Source of the DNA: Bradyrhizobium hereditatis
GTDB lineage: Bacteria > Pseudomonadota > Alphaproteobacteria > Rhizobiales > Xanthobacteraceae
DNA: 64,000 nucleotides
Direction of reading: 5' to 3'
Assembly (NCBI RefSeq): GCF_020329435.1
Contig: NZ_JAGKJK010000003.1
Span: 372,001-436,000 of the forward strand
The notes below the pieces were generated by a model that worked only from the letters and a program-made list of their open reading frames with translations, made no database searches and had not been told where the DNA came from. Shown piece by piece: positions 49,157-58,280 of the stretch (position 1 is its first letter; each line of letters starts with the position of its first letter). Position numbers and translations under genes: made by a program.

Positions 49157-51048
49157 GACGACTTCCCTACGATGTTCATAACCTTCAGGAAACTCAACGT
49201 CTTGGCGAAGCGGGCCCGCCCCGATGTACCGGCGACGGCGCCCTCCCAGAATTCCTGGGCTGCCGACACATCCGCCGCTTGGTTTTCGACGCCTCCGAGG
49301 TTCGCTTCAACGAACTCCTGCACCTCGGCCCATCCGAGCTCTGCAATCGTCTCTGGGAACGGAACGGATTTGTTGGAGAGGATCGCATGAAATTCGGCCT
49401 GGCGCCCTTCCGAAATTCCGGCGATCACCACCCTCGTCCAATCCCGCTGTAGAGCCTGACTCATGAAGGCCATCCAATCCTCCTGGCGCCCGGTTAACCA
49501 GCCTTCATCTCGACCGAAGTCGACAAACAGCCAGAGGCGGCTCTTCGTGCCCTCACTCTTGGTCAGCAGACGGTCGAGGGTCTCCAGGCCTTGCGGGATA
49601 AGATCATGGCGCAAGAGGCCGATGTCGGGACGGGTGGCTGCCCGAAAAGGATCATCCTCGGAAATGCCCGCGGCAACTGCCAGGCGCTCGAAAAGGTTCG
49701 GAATCGTCGTCAGCCGCGCCACCTCTGGCGCGATCTGGACAAGTATGTCGGGCGCATCCGAAAGTTTGGCGCGCATCAAGGCTCCTGTGAACGTCTTGCC
49801 CGAGCCCTTCGCCCCCGAAACGAGCGCCAGCCGCTCAGTGCTACCGTCCATTGCGGCGCGCCTGACCCAATCTTGGAACGCGGTTCGGCCCACAATTGGA
49901 TGATCCGACCTCACATCTGGAAAGCCAAGACTCTTCCAGGAATCGGTGGCTTGTGACGCAGGTAGCCAGCGCAATCGCCGCGACCGGGGCGACAAGGGAT
50001 CTTCGCTCAGCTGCTTGATTTTGCGCCTGATGGGCAGCATGTGCACCGACCGGTTGTAGCGCGCCCCGTTGGATTGAACGGTACCTTCATGAATGCCGAC
50101 CACACGAGCCAATTTGTCGAGGCAAGCGCCACCTGACATTCCGTCAGCGGTATTCGCCTTATGATGCAACCGTCCGGTGCGTCTGCGATGTTCGAGCAGC
50201 GTTTCACTATGAAACCAGCAATCTGTGCCACCGGCATGACCGACGACGACCAATAGGGTGTTCATTTGAGCATCGGCGGGGTCATGAATGTCTAGAATGC
50301 CGATTTTGTCCCCGATCTTCTCATCAATGCGCACGAGCGCGAAATCGTGATTTTTGGCGGCGAGCTCTAGATTTGTGCAATCGAGGTCACGAGGCGGAGT
50401 GCCGCACGGCTCGCTGGCCGCCACTAACCACTTGCGGGCGAATTTGGCCACTCGGGGCTGATTGGGAGCAAAACGGCCACCGAGATTCCAGAATTCGACC
50501 TGAACTCCATCGGTGGCCCCGGGGATCTCCTCTGGCGGATTTTTTCCAAAATCGATCATGCCCCAAATCACGTGGGCCGCTGTCATGATCAGGTCGGCTC
50601 CCACAAGGAAGCACGTCCCGATGTATTCCTGATTGCGTCTCTTATCTCGGATGACTCCGATCTTTGGCTGCACCTTTCCGACCACGTTGACGATCTCGAC
50701 GCTTTGGAGGCCGCCGCTGTCTGGAAAGACGGTCTGATGCAGACCTTTTTCCGCCTTCAAGATGATGTCGGTTGGCACAACCGTTCTGAGATCGTCCTGA
50801 TTGGGAAGATTGAAACTGATTTCCGCCAGCAGCTTCTCGACGAAGCCGTTGTCGGCGGCGATGCGAAGACACTCCTTGATGGCGAGCAGGAAATCCTTGT
50901 CGCTCAACGCGTAGACGGTGGCAAAGACACGGCTTTTGCTTTCCCGCCCTACCGTGTCGAAAGATCGCCTGAACACCTCTACCGTCATCCCGCGGTGATC
51001 GTGAATCAATTGCGCCGCCAAGGCGATATCGTCCGCCGACAGCGTCAT
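49153..51048 (-). CDS. Trypsin-like serine protease fused to P-loop ATPase
   Basis: 631 residues in three parts. Residues 1-80 (DDIALAAQLIHDHRG ... AIKECLRIAADNGFVEKLL) look like a death-fold-like effector-associated domain. The protease spans about 125-345 with His159 (MTAAHVI), Asp235 (NHDFALV) and Ser305 (GMSGGA), a complete triad. A P-loop domain follows with Walker A GAKGSGKT (412-419) and a late acidic strand LWLFVDFG. Start at 51048 is chosen for its ATGA overlap with the preceding gene. No signal peptide, so it acts in the cytoplasm. Probably a regulated protease: the NTPase part could control or be cleaved by the protease. Confidence 0.85.
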   Translation of the reverse strand: MTLSADDIALAAQLIHDHRGMTVEVFRRSFDTVGRESKSRVFATVYALSDKDFLLAIKECLRIAADNGFVEKLLAEISFNLPNQDDLRTVVPTDIILKAEKGLHQTVFPDSGGLQSVEIVNVVGKVQPKIGVIRDKRRNQEYIGTCFLVGADLIMTAAHVIWGMIDFGKNPPEEIPGATDGVQVEFWNLGGRFAPNQPRVAKFARKWLVAASEPCGTPPRDLDCTNLELAAKNHDFALVRIDEKIGDKIGILDIHDPADAQMNTLLVVVGHAGGTDCWFHSETLLEHRRRTGRLHHKANTADGMSGGACLDKLARVVGIHEGTVQSNGARYNRSVHMLPIRRKIKQLSEDPLSPRSRRLRWLPASQATDSWKSLGFPDVRSDHPIVGRTAFQDWVRRAAMDGSTERLALVSGAKGSGKTFTGALMRAKLSDAPDILVQIAPEVARLTTIPNLFERLAVAAGISEDDPFRAATRPDIGLLRHDLIPQGLETLDRLLTKSEGTKSRLWLFVDFGRDEGWLTGRQEDWMAFMSQALQRDWTRVVIAGISEGRQAEFHAILSNKSVPFPETIAELGWAEVQEFVEANLGGVENQAADVSAAQEFWEGAVAGTSGRARFAKTLSFLKVMNIVGKSS

Positions 51049-52238
51049 GCGCGCCACTTCCGCAGCGCTTGCATGGCACAATTTAGATCCTCTCCGATCG
51101 AGGCGAGGAATTCGGCCTCGTTCGTCTCGAACGTCATGCCAGACACGTGCACTCCGATCGCGGGCTGATGCTGATCTTTCCAGGCAATCACCGGTGAGCC
51201 GGAGTTTCCGCCGGCGGTCGTGGCGTCATGACCGAAGGTGCGGCCGTTGGAATTGGGATCTGGCTGCCGCAATGGAAGTCCCGGCGCCAGTCGTTTTACT
51301 CCCTGCGCTGCGCCAGTCAGGTGATATCTCACCCACTCCCAATTGACCTGATGGCCGTCCGGCTGAGACCGCGGTGGCGCAAAGCGGGCTGGGAATCCGA
51401 TCACGCAGAGTGATCCGGGGACCGGCTTTCCCCCCGCAGGCACGACCAGGCGAGTGTCGATCGACGCCGGCACTTCGGCGTCTGCGTGATCTGCGTCCTC
51501 CTTTTCGCTCAGCGGACGCGCTACGAGCAGCGCCATGTCTGCCGACTTGCCGACGCGAACCCCGGCTTCGACCTTCAAGAGACGCTTTGCAGCGGTGTCA
51601 GCCTCGCCATCGAAGTCGATCCGGACTTCATCGCCGAGCTTAAGGACGTCACCTGACTTCGACCCGTTGCGGCCAACGCGCTTCACGATCTGGTCCAACA
51701 CGTGGCCGGCGGTGATGATGAGCATGGCCTTGCAATCGAAGATGAACCCTGTCCCGAAGAAGTCGAGCGGACCGCCGCCACTTGGTTCGAGCCGTCCGAC
51801 CGAGCTCGCGCAATGACGGATCGATTGTACACCGCCGCCGATATCGTTTGCCCATTTGCCGAGAAAGGGATGATGCGGGTCGACGGCGCCCTCGCGGAGG
51901 ACCAGAGCCGGTCTTGAGCCGTCGAACTGCACAACGGCTTCGAGAGAACCGACCTCATCGTCAGAGAAATTCTCCGGTCCGTCGCCGGCCGACAGCTTTC
52001 GCAGGGCTTGCGTCCCATGCCCGATCAAGAGCGACCTGGCCTTCGCAAACTCAGATCCAGCAGCGGCACCGCGACGTTCGGCTTCAACGTCCAAAGAGGT
52101 CGACACGCGCTGCAGGATGGAATCCACCTCGAGCGCGACTGCCTCGTCTGTCGCCGGGGCGCTGCTTTCGTGCCCGGACGGAACGGAGTCGGCCAGCACG
52201 GCGCGGATGGCGGACAATCGATGAAGCTGGGAAGTCAT
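51045..52238 (-). CDS. Cytoplasmic trypsin-like serine protease
   Basis: 397 residues, first gene of the protease/NTPase operon. An N-terminal helical region leads to a module GSLEAVVQFDGSRPALVL ... HHPFLGKW (98-129) that matches one in the protease-nuclease protein encoded at 55709. The catalytic triad is His179 (ITAGHVL), Asp234 (SADMALL) and Ser346 (GGNSGSPV). There is no signal peptide or membrane segment. The next gene starts inside its stop codon. Likely role: executing or activating protease of the island; substrate unknown. Confidence 0.86.
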   Translation of the reverse strand: MTSQLHRLSAIRAVLADSVPSGHESSAPATDEAVALEVDSILQRVSTSLDVEAERRGAAAGSEFAKARSLLIGHGTQALRKLSAGDGPENFSDDEVGSLEAVVQFDGSRPALVLREGAVDPHHPFLGKWANDIGGGVQSIRHCASSVGRLEPSGGGPLDFFGTGFIFDCKAMLIITAGHVLDQIVKRVGRNGSKSGDVLKLGDEVRIDFDGEADTAAKRLLKVEAGVRVGKSADMALLVARPLSEKEDADHADAEVPASIDTRLVVPAGGKPVPGSLCVIGFPARFAPPRSQPDGHQVNWEWVRYHLTGAAQGVKRLAPGLPLRQPDPNSNGRTFGHDATTAGGNSGSPVIAWKDQHQPAIGVHVSGMTFETNEAEFLASIGEDLNCAMQALRKWRA

Positions 52239-52488
52239 GGTACGGATCAGATCACCCTACTGACGAACCTTCGCAGGGCATTTGCCACCTTGCCCGGTTC
52301 TTGGCCGACAATCACCGAGTCCAAGTATCGGGAGAACTGGGGTTTTCCCCAGTGTTCGTCAAAACGGTATCTGGTCCTGGTGCGGGCGGCTTAAGTCTCG
52401 TATTCGCCAGCGCCTAGGGATTCTCCTAGTTTCGCTTCTTCCGCGTGAGCGCGAGGACTCTCTGGCTCGCAAAGACACGAGGTGCGAC

Positions 52489-53916
52489 ATGGCTGCAAGG
52501 ATTCGCAGGAATGTTTGGAAGCTCGACCGCAGCGACGAGACCCTAGCCTGGTATGGCAAGGCCGTCGCAGCTCTCATCAGGCGCCCCATTGAGGATCCGT
52601 CGTCGTGGCGATATCTCGCCGCCGTTCACGGCACCCCACAAGGTATGGCCACCCCAGCCTCCGCGCGCGGTTACTGGGACCAATGCCAGCACCAGAGCTG
52701 GTTCTTTCTCCCATGGCACCGCGGATATCTGGCAAGCTTCGAAGCGACCATCGCCAAAACGGTCAAGGATCTGGGCGGTCCCGCTGATTGGGCGCTCCCT
52801 TTCTGGGATTATAGCGAAAGCCTGTCCACCGAGCGCAATGCGAGATTGCTGCCGAGCGCCTTCGTCGAGCGGACCCTTGGAGACGGTAGTCCCAATCCAC
52901 TCTGGTCGCGACGAGCGCGAGCTCCCGGTGGAAATTTCGAGCTCGACGACACCGCCGTTTCGACCGGGGCCCTGCGCTTCACCAATTTCACAAACTCAAG
53001 GCCGGGAGTTCCGTCCGGCTTCGGAGGGCCAGAGACGGGCTTCAATCCCGGCGGCGGCGACAATGGCGGCATCGAAAGCGTTCCGCACAACCGTATCCAC
53101 GTCAAGATCGGCGGCGATTCCGGCTTTATGTCAGACCCATCCACCGCAGCGCTTGATCCAATTTTCTGGCTGCACCATGCCAATATCGACCGGTTGTGGG
53201 AGGTTTGGCGCAATCAAGGGCCTCAGTTTCAAGACCCAAGTGACGAACGATGGCTGACTTCGGTGGTATTCCAGATGCACGACGGAGACGGTCGGCCGAT
53301 CACATTCCGTTGTGCCGACATGCTCGATACGACCAAGGTGCTCCACGGCTATACTTACGAGGCGGTACCTGTCGCGCAGGAAGCGGAGCTCGAGTCGGTG
53401 GAGATGGCAATGGCTGGCGGAGCGAGGCCGGAATTCGGCGGGGAAAGCGAAGGACCAGTCGTTTTGACGGGACCCACAACCAAAGCTGACGTTGTCCTGG
53501 TGCCGCCGTCAGGCTTGGAGGCTGCCACGGCAGAGCCACGTCATGTCTATCTCAATCTGGAGAACATCACCGGAGCCGGAATCCCAGGCGACTATCTCGT
53601 CTATATCGACGTGCCAGACGACGATCAGCCAACGGCTTCGTTCATAGGCGTGATGACAACCTTCGGGCTAGAACGGGCGAGCGACAAGTCGCTTAGCCAC
53701 GGCGGCAGCGGACTTAGCCAAGTGTTTGAGATTACCGAATTGGCCAGTCAGCTGAAGCTGTCGGAAGCCAATGTTTCCCGCCTGAAGGTCACGTTCGTGC
53801 GAGAGGGTGTTGCAAAGGCCGATGCAGACGCTCCCGCCGAACTCGCCGACTACGCCGCCGTTCAGCGCAAGCCTGCGAACGTCACAGTCGGAAAGATTTC
53901 ACTGTTTTACGACTAA
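52489..53916 (+). CDS. Tyrosinase (polyphenol oxidase)
   Basis: A 475-residue type-3 copper oxidase. CuA ligands are His47 (AAVHGTP), His68 (QCQHQSW) and His77 (LPWHRGY); CuB ligands are His200 and His204 (PHNRIHV) and His230 (FWLHHANIDRLW). The residues 320-475 form a beta-rich C-terminal domain like the polyphenol-oxidase shielding domain. No signal peptide is seen, so it may be cytoplasmic, inactive until the C-terminal domain is displaced or cleaved. The frame is open upstream to 52282, but ATG 52489 has GAGG nine bases ahead. It is divergent from the protease operon (250-base shared control region), which makes proteolytic activation by that operon an attractive guess. Confidence 0.92.
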   Translation: MAARIRRNVWKLDRSDETLAWYGKAVAALIRRPIEDPSSWRYLAAVHGTPQGMATPASARGYWDQCQHQSWFFLPWHRGYLASFEATIAKTVKDLGGPADWALPFWDYSESLSTERNARLLPSAFVERTLGDGSPNPLWSRRARAPGGNFELDDTAVSTGALRFTNFTNSRPGVPSGFGGPETGFNPGGGDNGGIESVPHNRIHVKIGGDSGFMSDPSTAALDPIFWLHHANIDRLWEVWRNQGPQFQDPSDERWLTSVVFQMHDGDGRPITFRCADMLDTTKVLHGYTYEAVPVAQEAELESVEMAMAGGARPEFGGESEGPVVLTGPTTKADVVLVPPSGLEAATAEPRHVYLNLENITGAGIPGDYLVYIDVPDDDQPTASFIGVMTTFGLERASDKSLSHGGSGLSQVFEITELASQLKLSEANVSRLKVTFVREGVAKADADAPAELADYAAVQRKPANVTVGKISLFYD

Positions 53917-54012
53917 AGCGCGATGAGATTGGATGAATCGTCATCGCGCTTTAGATTGTTGTTTGAGCATGGGCTTTTTCCGAAAACCGCTTCACACTTT
54001 TCCGGACCATGC
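53917..54012. repeat. Intergenic palindromic repeat of Bradyrhizobium type
   Basis: Contains GCGCGATGAGATTGGATGAA, TCATCGCGCTTTAGATTG and GAGCATG...CATGCTC inverted ends around TTTCCGAAAACCGCTTCACA. It has the form of the abundant RPE-like intergenic element of Bradyrhizobiaceae that I recall; it would fold into a hairpin in the mRNA between the tyrosinase and the membrane protein. Confidence 0.7.
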
Positions 54013-54016
54013 TCTA

Positions 54017-54760
54017 ATGGGGGAAAACCTTTCCATTGGCATCGATCGTCCGCTCGCGTTCTTGCGAGGCGGAGTCCTTGTATCCGACGTCGCGCGCTTC
54101 GCGATGCTGCCCGCAGCGTCGGCTTGGGCCATTATCCTCGCTCTTCCCTTCTTCGTCGGACCAATCGACGTCTGCACGGCTCGGCCGATCGGCGAGGATC
54201 TCGTGTCCCGCTATCTGGTCCCGCAATTGCTTTGGATCCTGATGGTGACCGCAATGATGGTGCCGCTCGCCGCGCCGCAGATAAAGATTCTGGCAGCGAG
54301 AAGCCCGACAGTTCGACGCAGCCGTTCGGTGTCGCTATTCCTCTTCGGTTTCCTGCTGCGGTGGATCTGCGTTGGTGTCGGGATCGCTGCAGCCGCCGAT
54401 CTGATCGGATGGCCGCAATCCTCCAATCGTATGAGCGTATCGGTGCTCTATCTGGCCGCGGCAACGTGGCAGCTAACAGAATTCAAGAAGCGCGCCCTCA
54501 ACAGATGCCACCATGTCGCACCGGCACGTGCGCTTGGACGGGCTGCCGACCGCGACGCGATGTGCAACGGATGGCTGCACGGCAGATATTGCGTATCATC
54601 TTGCCTGCTGACCATGCTGCCGGTGTCCACCTCCAAGTTGGGGCCGGTCGCGATGGCCGCGGTGTTTGCACTGCTCTTGGCCGAGCGGGCGGATCACAGG
54701 CCAAAACTGGGGCTATCGGCTTTCGTCCTCTTCCTCCTGTGGATCAACGAGATGGCCTAA
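54017..54760 (+). CDS. DUF2182 predicted metal-binding membrane protein
   Basis: 247 residues with about six hydrophobic segments. WQLTEFKKRALNRCHH (near 150) and GWLHGRYCVSSCLLTML match the Cys/His-containing signature of the DUF2182 (COG5486) family. The ATG at 54017 is used because the in-frame start at 53933 lies in the palindromic repeat. Downstream of the tyrosinase, it may handle copper or help export; this is inference from context only. Confidence 0.75.
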   Translation: MGENLSIGIDRPLAFLRGGVLVSDVARFAMLPAASAWAIILALPFFVGPIDVCTARPIGEDLVSRYLVPQLLWILMVTAMMVPLAAPQIKILAARSPTVRRSRSVSLFLFGFLLRWICVGVGIAAAADLIGWPQSSNRMSVSVLYLAAATWQLTEFKKRALNRCHHVAPARALGRAADRDAMCNGWLHGRYCVSSCLLTMLPVSTSKLGPVAMAAVFALLLAERADHRPKLGLSAFVLFLLWINEMA

Positions 54761-54763
54761 GTC

Positions 54764-55095
54764 CTATCGCTTCCGACCAGGTTCCCCAGCCAAGCTTTCG
54801 ATCAGCTCGATCACTTCCCGCCGGGCTTTCCGATTGGCAATCTTCAGGAAACGCGGTGACCAGCCGATCAGTTTCAGCGCCGCTGCCGCGGTCGGGACGA
54901 GCGGAACTGACGAAGAAGCAGGCATCGGAGTCTCGAGGGACTTTACGATGTCAGCCAGCCTGCTGCAGCCACCCTGTTTTTTACCTTTATCATATTTCTG
55001 AAGCTACTGAACGTGACACCCAGCCGTGCCGCGAGTTCGCGCCTTCGGAAAGCTCCATCCTCCGTTCTTTCGGATTCTGCACGCCCGTGATCTAT
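54764..55095 (-). pseudogene. XRE-family regulator, degraded
   Basis: Reading the minus strand: RRRELAARLGVTFSSF (helix-turn-helix), then in a second frame LQKYDKGK, and in a third LADIVKSLETPMPASSSVPL followed by LKLIGWSPRFLKIANRKARR and a stop at 54764. Joined, they make a typical small XRE regulator (LGVTFxxxQKYEKG pattern). At least two frameshifts. Confidence 0.6.
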
Positions 55096-55693
55096 CTGGC
55101 GCTCGAGCGCACAACCGCCGGCTCGAACCTGCGCTGCCGCCGGGGGCCAAGTCGACTGGATGCGGTTTCATCGCCGTTACTCCTGCTTTTTGTGCGAAGG
55201 CGCTTCCGGCCATCGCAAAGCGCGTTGGGACCTCGGCCTTTCCCCAGCTTACTTTCATGGATGACATCGGCCACCATCCCCGCCATGACTACCGGTCGAC
55301 GCAGGGATGCAAGCTCATGAAAGGCTCTTTCAAGCACTGCGGCAGGGAAGCATTCCTCCTCGCAGCGATAGGCGTCTGCCACCGCCACGCCCCGTCGCCA
55401 GGCCTCTTGAATAGCAAAACTTCTGGAGCGGTCGTCACATGCGGCATCTGACATTGCAGCTGGGATCGATGCATCGATGCAGCTCTGCGCATGTTCGACC
55501 ATCTGCGACGTGGCACGAATCGAGCGGCGAACGAGCGAGCCAGGATCGACGCATGCATCGAGGAAATATGCTCGCGCATGGCAGCATGCGAAACGTCGCA
55601 TCGCCATCACGACTCGCTCACTGCGTGCGACTACCGCGACGTCATCTGTGTTCAACCCATAATTGAGTATTATGGAACCCTAGGATTGGAAAG
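55096..55693. other. Control region upstream of the protease-nuclease gene, no gene recognised
   Basis: A 187-codon minus-strand frame (to 55655) and a long plus-strand frame cross this stretch, but neither has a start signal or recognisable domain. The AT-rich part near 55655-55690 (CATAATTGAGTATTATGG) is the likely promoter of the next gene. Confidence 0.4.
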
Positions 55694-55708
55694 TTGGGGG
55701 ATATCCGC

Positions 55709-57970
55709 ATGCCCGATATCAAACAGGACAGGTTGAGAGATTACGTTTCCTTGCTCAAACGAGCCCATGGCGATCTCCAGCCGCACGTCCAGGAGGCTGC
55801 CGAAAAGCGTCGTGAAAGCGCATCGGGTCTGGAGGGGGTCGATCCGACAGTCCATGCGGAGGAAGCCGTTCGCCAGGTCGATCGTGGCGCTGATCTTTCA
55901 ACCGAGCAAGCCTTTGGGCTTGAGGCGATAATCGATGCCGACATTCGGCCCGCGATCGACATCATCAATGGTACGTTCACCTCGACACATCCCCTATGGA
56001 TCAAGCTGTCACAGGATCAGACCATCAAGATGCGGATCGAGAGAGTCATCCCGTCTGTTGGCCGCATCGGACTGCCCGGAAACAGGAGATATCCTTACGC
56101 TGGTACGGGATTCGTCGTCGGCAATGGTCTTCTGATGACAAATCGGCACGTTGCGGAAATTTTCTCCCGCGGCTTGGGCAGCCGGCTGATCGAATTTCTC
56201 CCTAACGCCAAAGCCGATGTGGATTTTCTCCGCGAACTGAACGGTCCGCCGAATCCCAAAACGCTCGCGGTCGAGAAAACAATAATGATCCATCCGTATT
56301 GGGATATGGCGATCCTCAAGGTCGATGGGCTGGACCACGATCACCCGACACTCGAGCTTTCGCTCCAGGATGCGCGGGAACTGCCTGAGGGGCACGAGAT
56401 CTTTGTGATCGGATATCCTGCCTTCGACCCGCGAAATCCCTCGGACGAGCAACAGGAGCTGTTTGACGGAAACTATGGCGTCAAACGGCTGCAACCTGGC
56501 GCACTGCATGGAAGATTGGGCGCGGCAAGCTTCGGAAAGACGGTCCCCGCCGCCGCTCACGACTGTTCCACGCTGGGCGGAAATTCCGGAAGCGCCGTGT
56601 TTGATCTCAGCACCGGGCAGGTGTTGGGTCTTCACTTCGGAGGCCAGTATCATCAGAAGAACTATGCGGTCCCCTCGTTCGAACTCTCGAGAGACACCCG
56701 CATCGTGGACGCCGGCGTGAAGTTCTTTGGAGACGGTGCCCGTGGAGGAACTGGTGACTGGGCAAACTGGTGGGCGAGAGCCGATCAGACTGAAACAACA
56801 GCTGAGCCGTCCAAGCCGACTGCAGGTGCACCGGTTCAAAAGCCCGCCGCCCCGGTCGCGGCGGGACCGAGTCCGCAGATGGGCGTGACGGATGGCTCGG
56901 TGAGGATCGAGATGCCTTTGATCATTACCGTCTCTCTTGGGCGACCGGGCGAGGGAACGCGGGTGGAAGCGGCGCCCCCGCAAGTCGAGGCGGTCGCGGA
57001 ATTCACCGAAGCGATGCGCGAGCCGTTCAGGGACACGAGCTATGACGGGCGGACCGGATATTCTGCAAGCTTTCTCAACGAAAACATTGCAGGCGAAATC
57101 CCTCTGCAGATTCCGCTACCCGGCGCCGCCGACCCGACGGTTCTTGCCAAGAGCGATGTCGGCGAGAACATTCTCAAATATGAGCACTTCTCGATTGCGA
57201 TGCACGAGAAGCGACGGATCGCACTGTTCACGGCTTCCAATGTCGTCGCCACACCCGAGCTGAAGAAGCCGGAGCCCGGAAAGGACTATACAAGACGCGG
57301 ATTGAGCGGGCTTGGTCCGAACGATCAGGAAAAATGGTTTCCAGATCCTCGCATCAATGCGCGGTTTCAACTTCCAGACGTCTTCTATAACAAGGATCGT
57401 CAGGCCTTCGACAAAGGACATATCGTGCGGCGGGAGGACGTCGCGTGGGGCAAGACGTACGACGAGCTCCGCCGCGCGAATGGTGACACATATCACGTCA
57501 CGAACTGCTCGCCCCAAGTGAAAGAATTCAATAGATCAACGCTCGGAGACGCAAATTGGGGCGACCTTGAAAACAATGTCCTGTCGGAAGCGGCGAGCGA
57601 GCGGCTGTCGGTGTTTGCCGGGCCCGTGCTGACCGACGACGATCGGGTCTTCACCGGAGCAGGAGATCGAGGAACGGTGTTAAAGGCGCGCATTCCGGAG
57701 AAATTCTGGAAGGTCGTCGTCGTCCGAACCGACGAGGGTTGCGCAGCGTTCGGTTTCATTCTGGAACAGGATCTGTCAGACGTCGAGTGGGAGTTCACCC
57801 CGGCAGACGAGTTGGTGCCGTTCATGTATCCAATCTCCGACATCTCGGAGATGGCCGGCGTCAGATTTCCATCAATCATCATTGACAATGATCAGTATGC
57901 CACGACCCGCGGGGGCAATGTGGCGCTGCGCAGCGGCGCCAAACGAAAGCGAAGGTCAAAGCGCTCCTAA
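55709..57970 (+). CDS. Trypsin-like protease fused to NUC1 (DNA/RNA non-specific) endonuclease
   Basis: 753 residues. Residues 1-125 contain the module LEAIIDADIRPAIDIINGTF ... HPLWIKL shared with the protease encoded at 51045. The trypsin-like domain has His147 (MTNRHVA), Asp199 (YWDMAIL) and Ser293 (GGNSGSAV). A Pro/Ala-rich linker (360-395) leads to a NUC1 nuclease with the DKGH motif (568-571, catalytic His571), YHVTNCSPQ and the metal-ligand Asn608 (EFNRS). Start ATG 55709 has GGGGG upstream; TTG 55694 is possible. A protease in cis to a nuclease suggests a self-processing toxin or effector released by cleavage. Confidence 0.88.
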   Translation: MPDIKQDRLRDYVSLLKRAHGDLQPHVQEAAEKRRESASGLEGVDPTVHAEEAVRQVDRGADLSTEQAFGLEAIIDADIRPAIDIINGTFTSTHPLWIKLSQDQTIKMRIERVIPSVGRIGLPGNRRYPYAGTGFVVGNGLLMTNRHVAEIFSRGLGSRLIEFLPNAKADVDFLRELNGPPNPKTLAVEKTIMIHPYWDMAILKVDGLDHDHPTLELSLQDARELPEGHEIFVIGYPAFDPRNPSDEQQELFDGNYGVKRLQPGALHGRLGAASFGKTVPAAAHDCSTLGGNSGSAVFDLSTGQVLGLHFGGQYHQKNYAVPSFELSRDTRIVDAGVKFFGDGARGGTGDWANWWARADQTETTAEPSKPTAGAPVQKPAAPVAAGPSPQMGVTDGSVRIEMPLIITVSLGRPGEGTRVEAAPPQVEAVAEFTEAMREPFRDTSYDGRTGYSASFLNENIAGEIPLQIPLPGAADPTVLAKSDVGENILKYEHFSIAMHEKRRIALFTASNVVATPELKKPEPGKDYTRRGLSGLGPNDQEKWFPDPRINARFQLPDVFYNKDRQAFDKGHIVRREDVAWGKTYDELRRANGDTYHVTNCSPQVKEFNRSTLGDANWGDLENNVLSEAASERLSVFAGPVLTDDDRVFTGAGDRGTVLKARIPEKFWKVVVVRTDEGCAAFGFILEQDLSDVEWEFTPADELVPFMYPISDISEMAGVRFPSIIIDNDQYATTRGGNVALRSGAKRKRRSKRS

Positions 57971-57978
57971 GGTGCTTA

Positions 57979-58254
57979 ATGAATACTCTGTTGGTGGCCA
58001 TTCTGACCATCTCGGGAGCTTTCATGGTTCTCGACGGCACCGCTACGTTGGTGACATCGGCGGTTCAGGCGCTGGCAGCCTCAGTGAAAGCGGCTCGAAG
58101 CACAGAGGCGGCCGCCGTTGATGCCGATGGCGTAGCCAAGGTGCTTGAGATGCTATCCAAGCTCCCACAGTGGTTCCTCGCCATACTGACAGGTAATTTT
58201 CAGCTGTGGCTTGCCCTACGCACCCTCGCAGGGCAGTCATGGTGGCCATCCTGA
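57979..58254 (+). CDS. Small membrane protein, 91 residues
   Basis: Two hydrophobic segments (about 3-18 and 64-85) flank an Ala-rich stretch; WFLAILTGNFQLWLALRTL is amphipathic. It starts nine bases after the protease-nuclease gene and ends 27 before the phosphoesterase, so it is part of that operon. Size and topology recall small pore-forming or holin-like proteins, without sequence proof. Confidence 0.6.
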   Translation: MNTLLVAILTISGAFMVLDGTATLVTSAVQALAASVKAARSTEAAAVDADGVAKVLEMLSKLPQWFLAILTGNFQLWLALRTLAGQSWWPS

Positions 58255-58280
58255 TCCGTCAACGTCTTTAGGTAAGATCA

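Noticed and set aside
53923..55320. A 465-codon plus-strand open frame
   Set aside because: It is the shadow of the DUF2182 gene in another frame and runs on through intergenic DNA; composition is Arg/Ser-rich and no domain is visible.
55092..55655. A 187-codon minus-strand frame upstream of the protease-nuclease gene
   Set aside because: No ribosome site or recognised domain, and it overlaps the degraded XRE regulator in other frames; kept only as uncertain.
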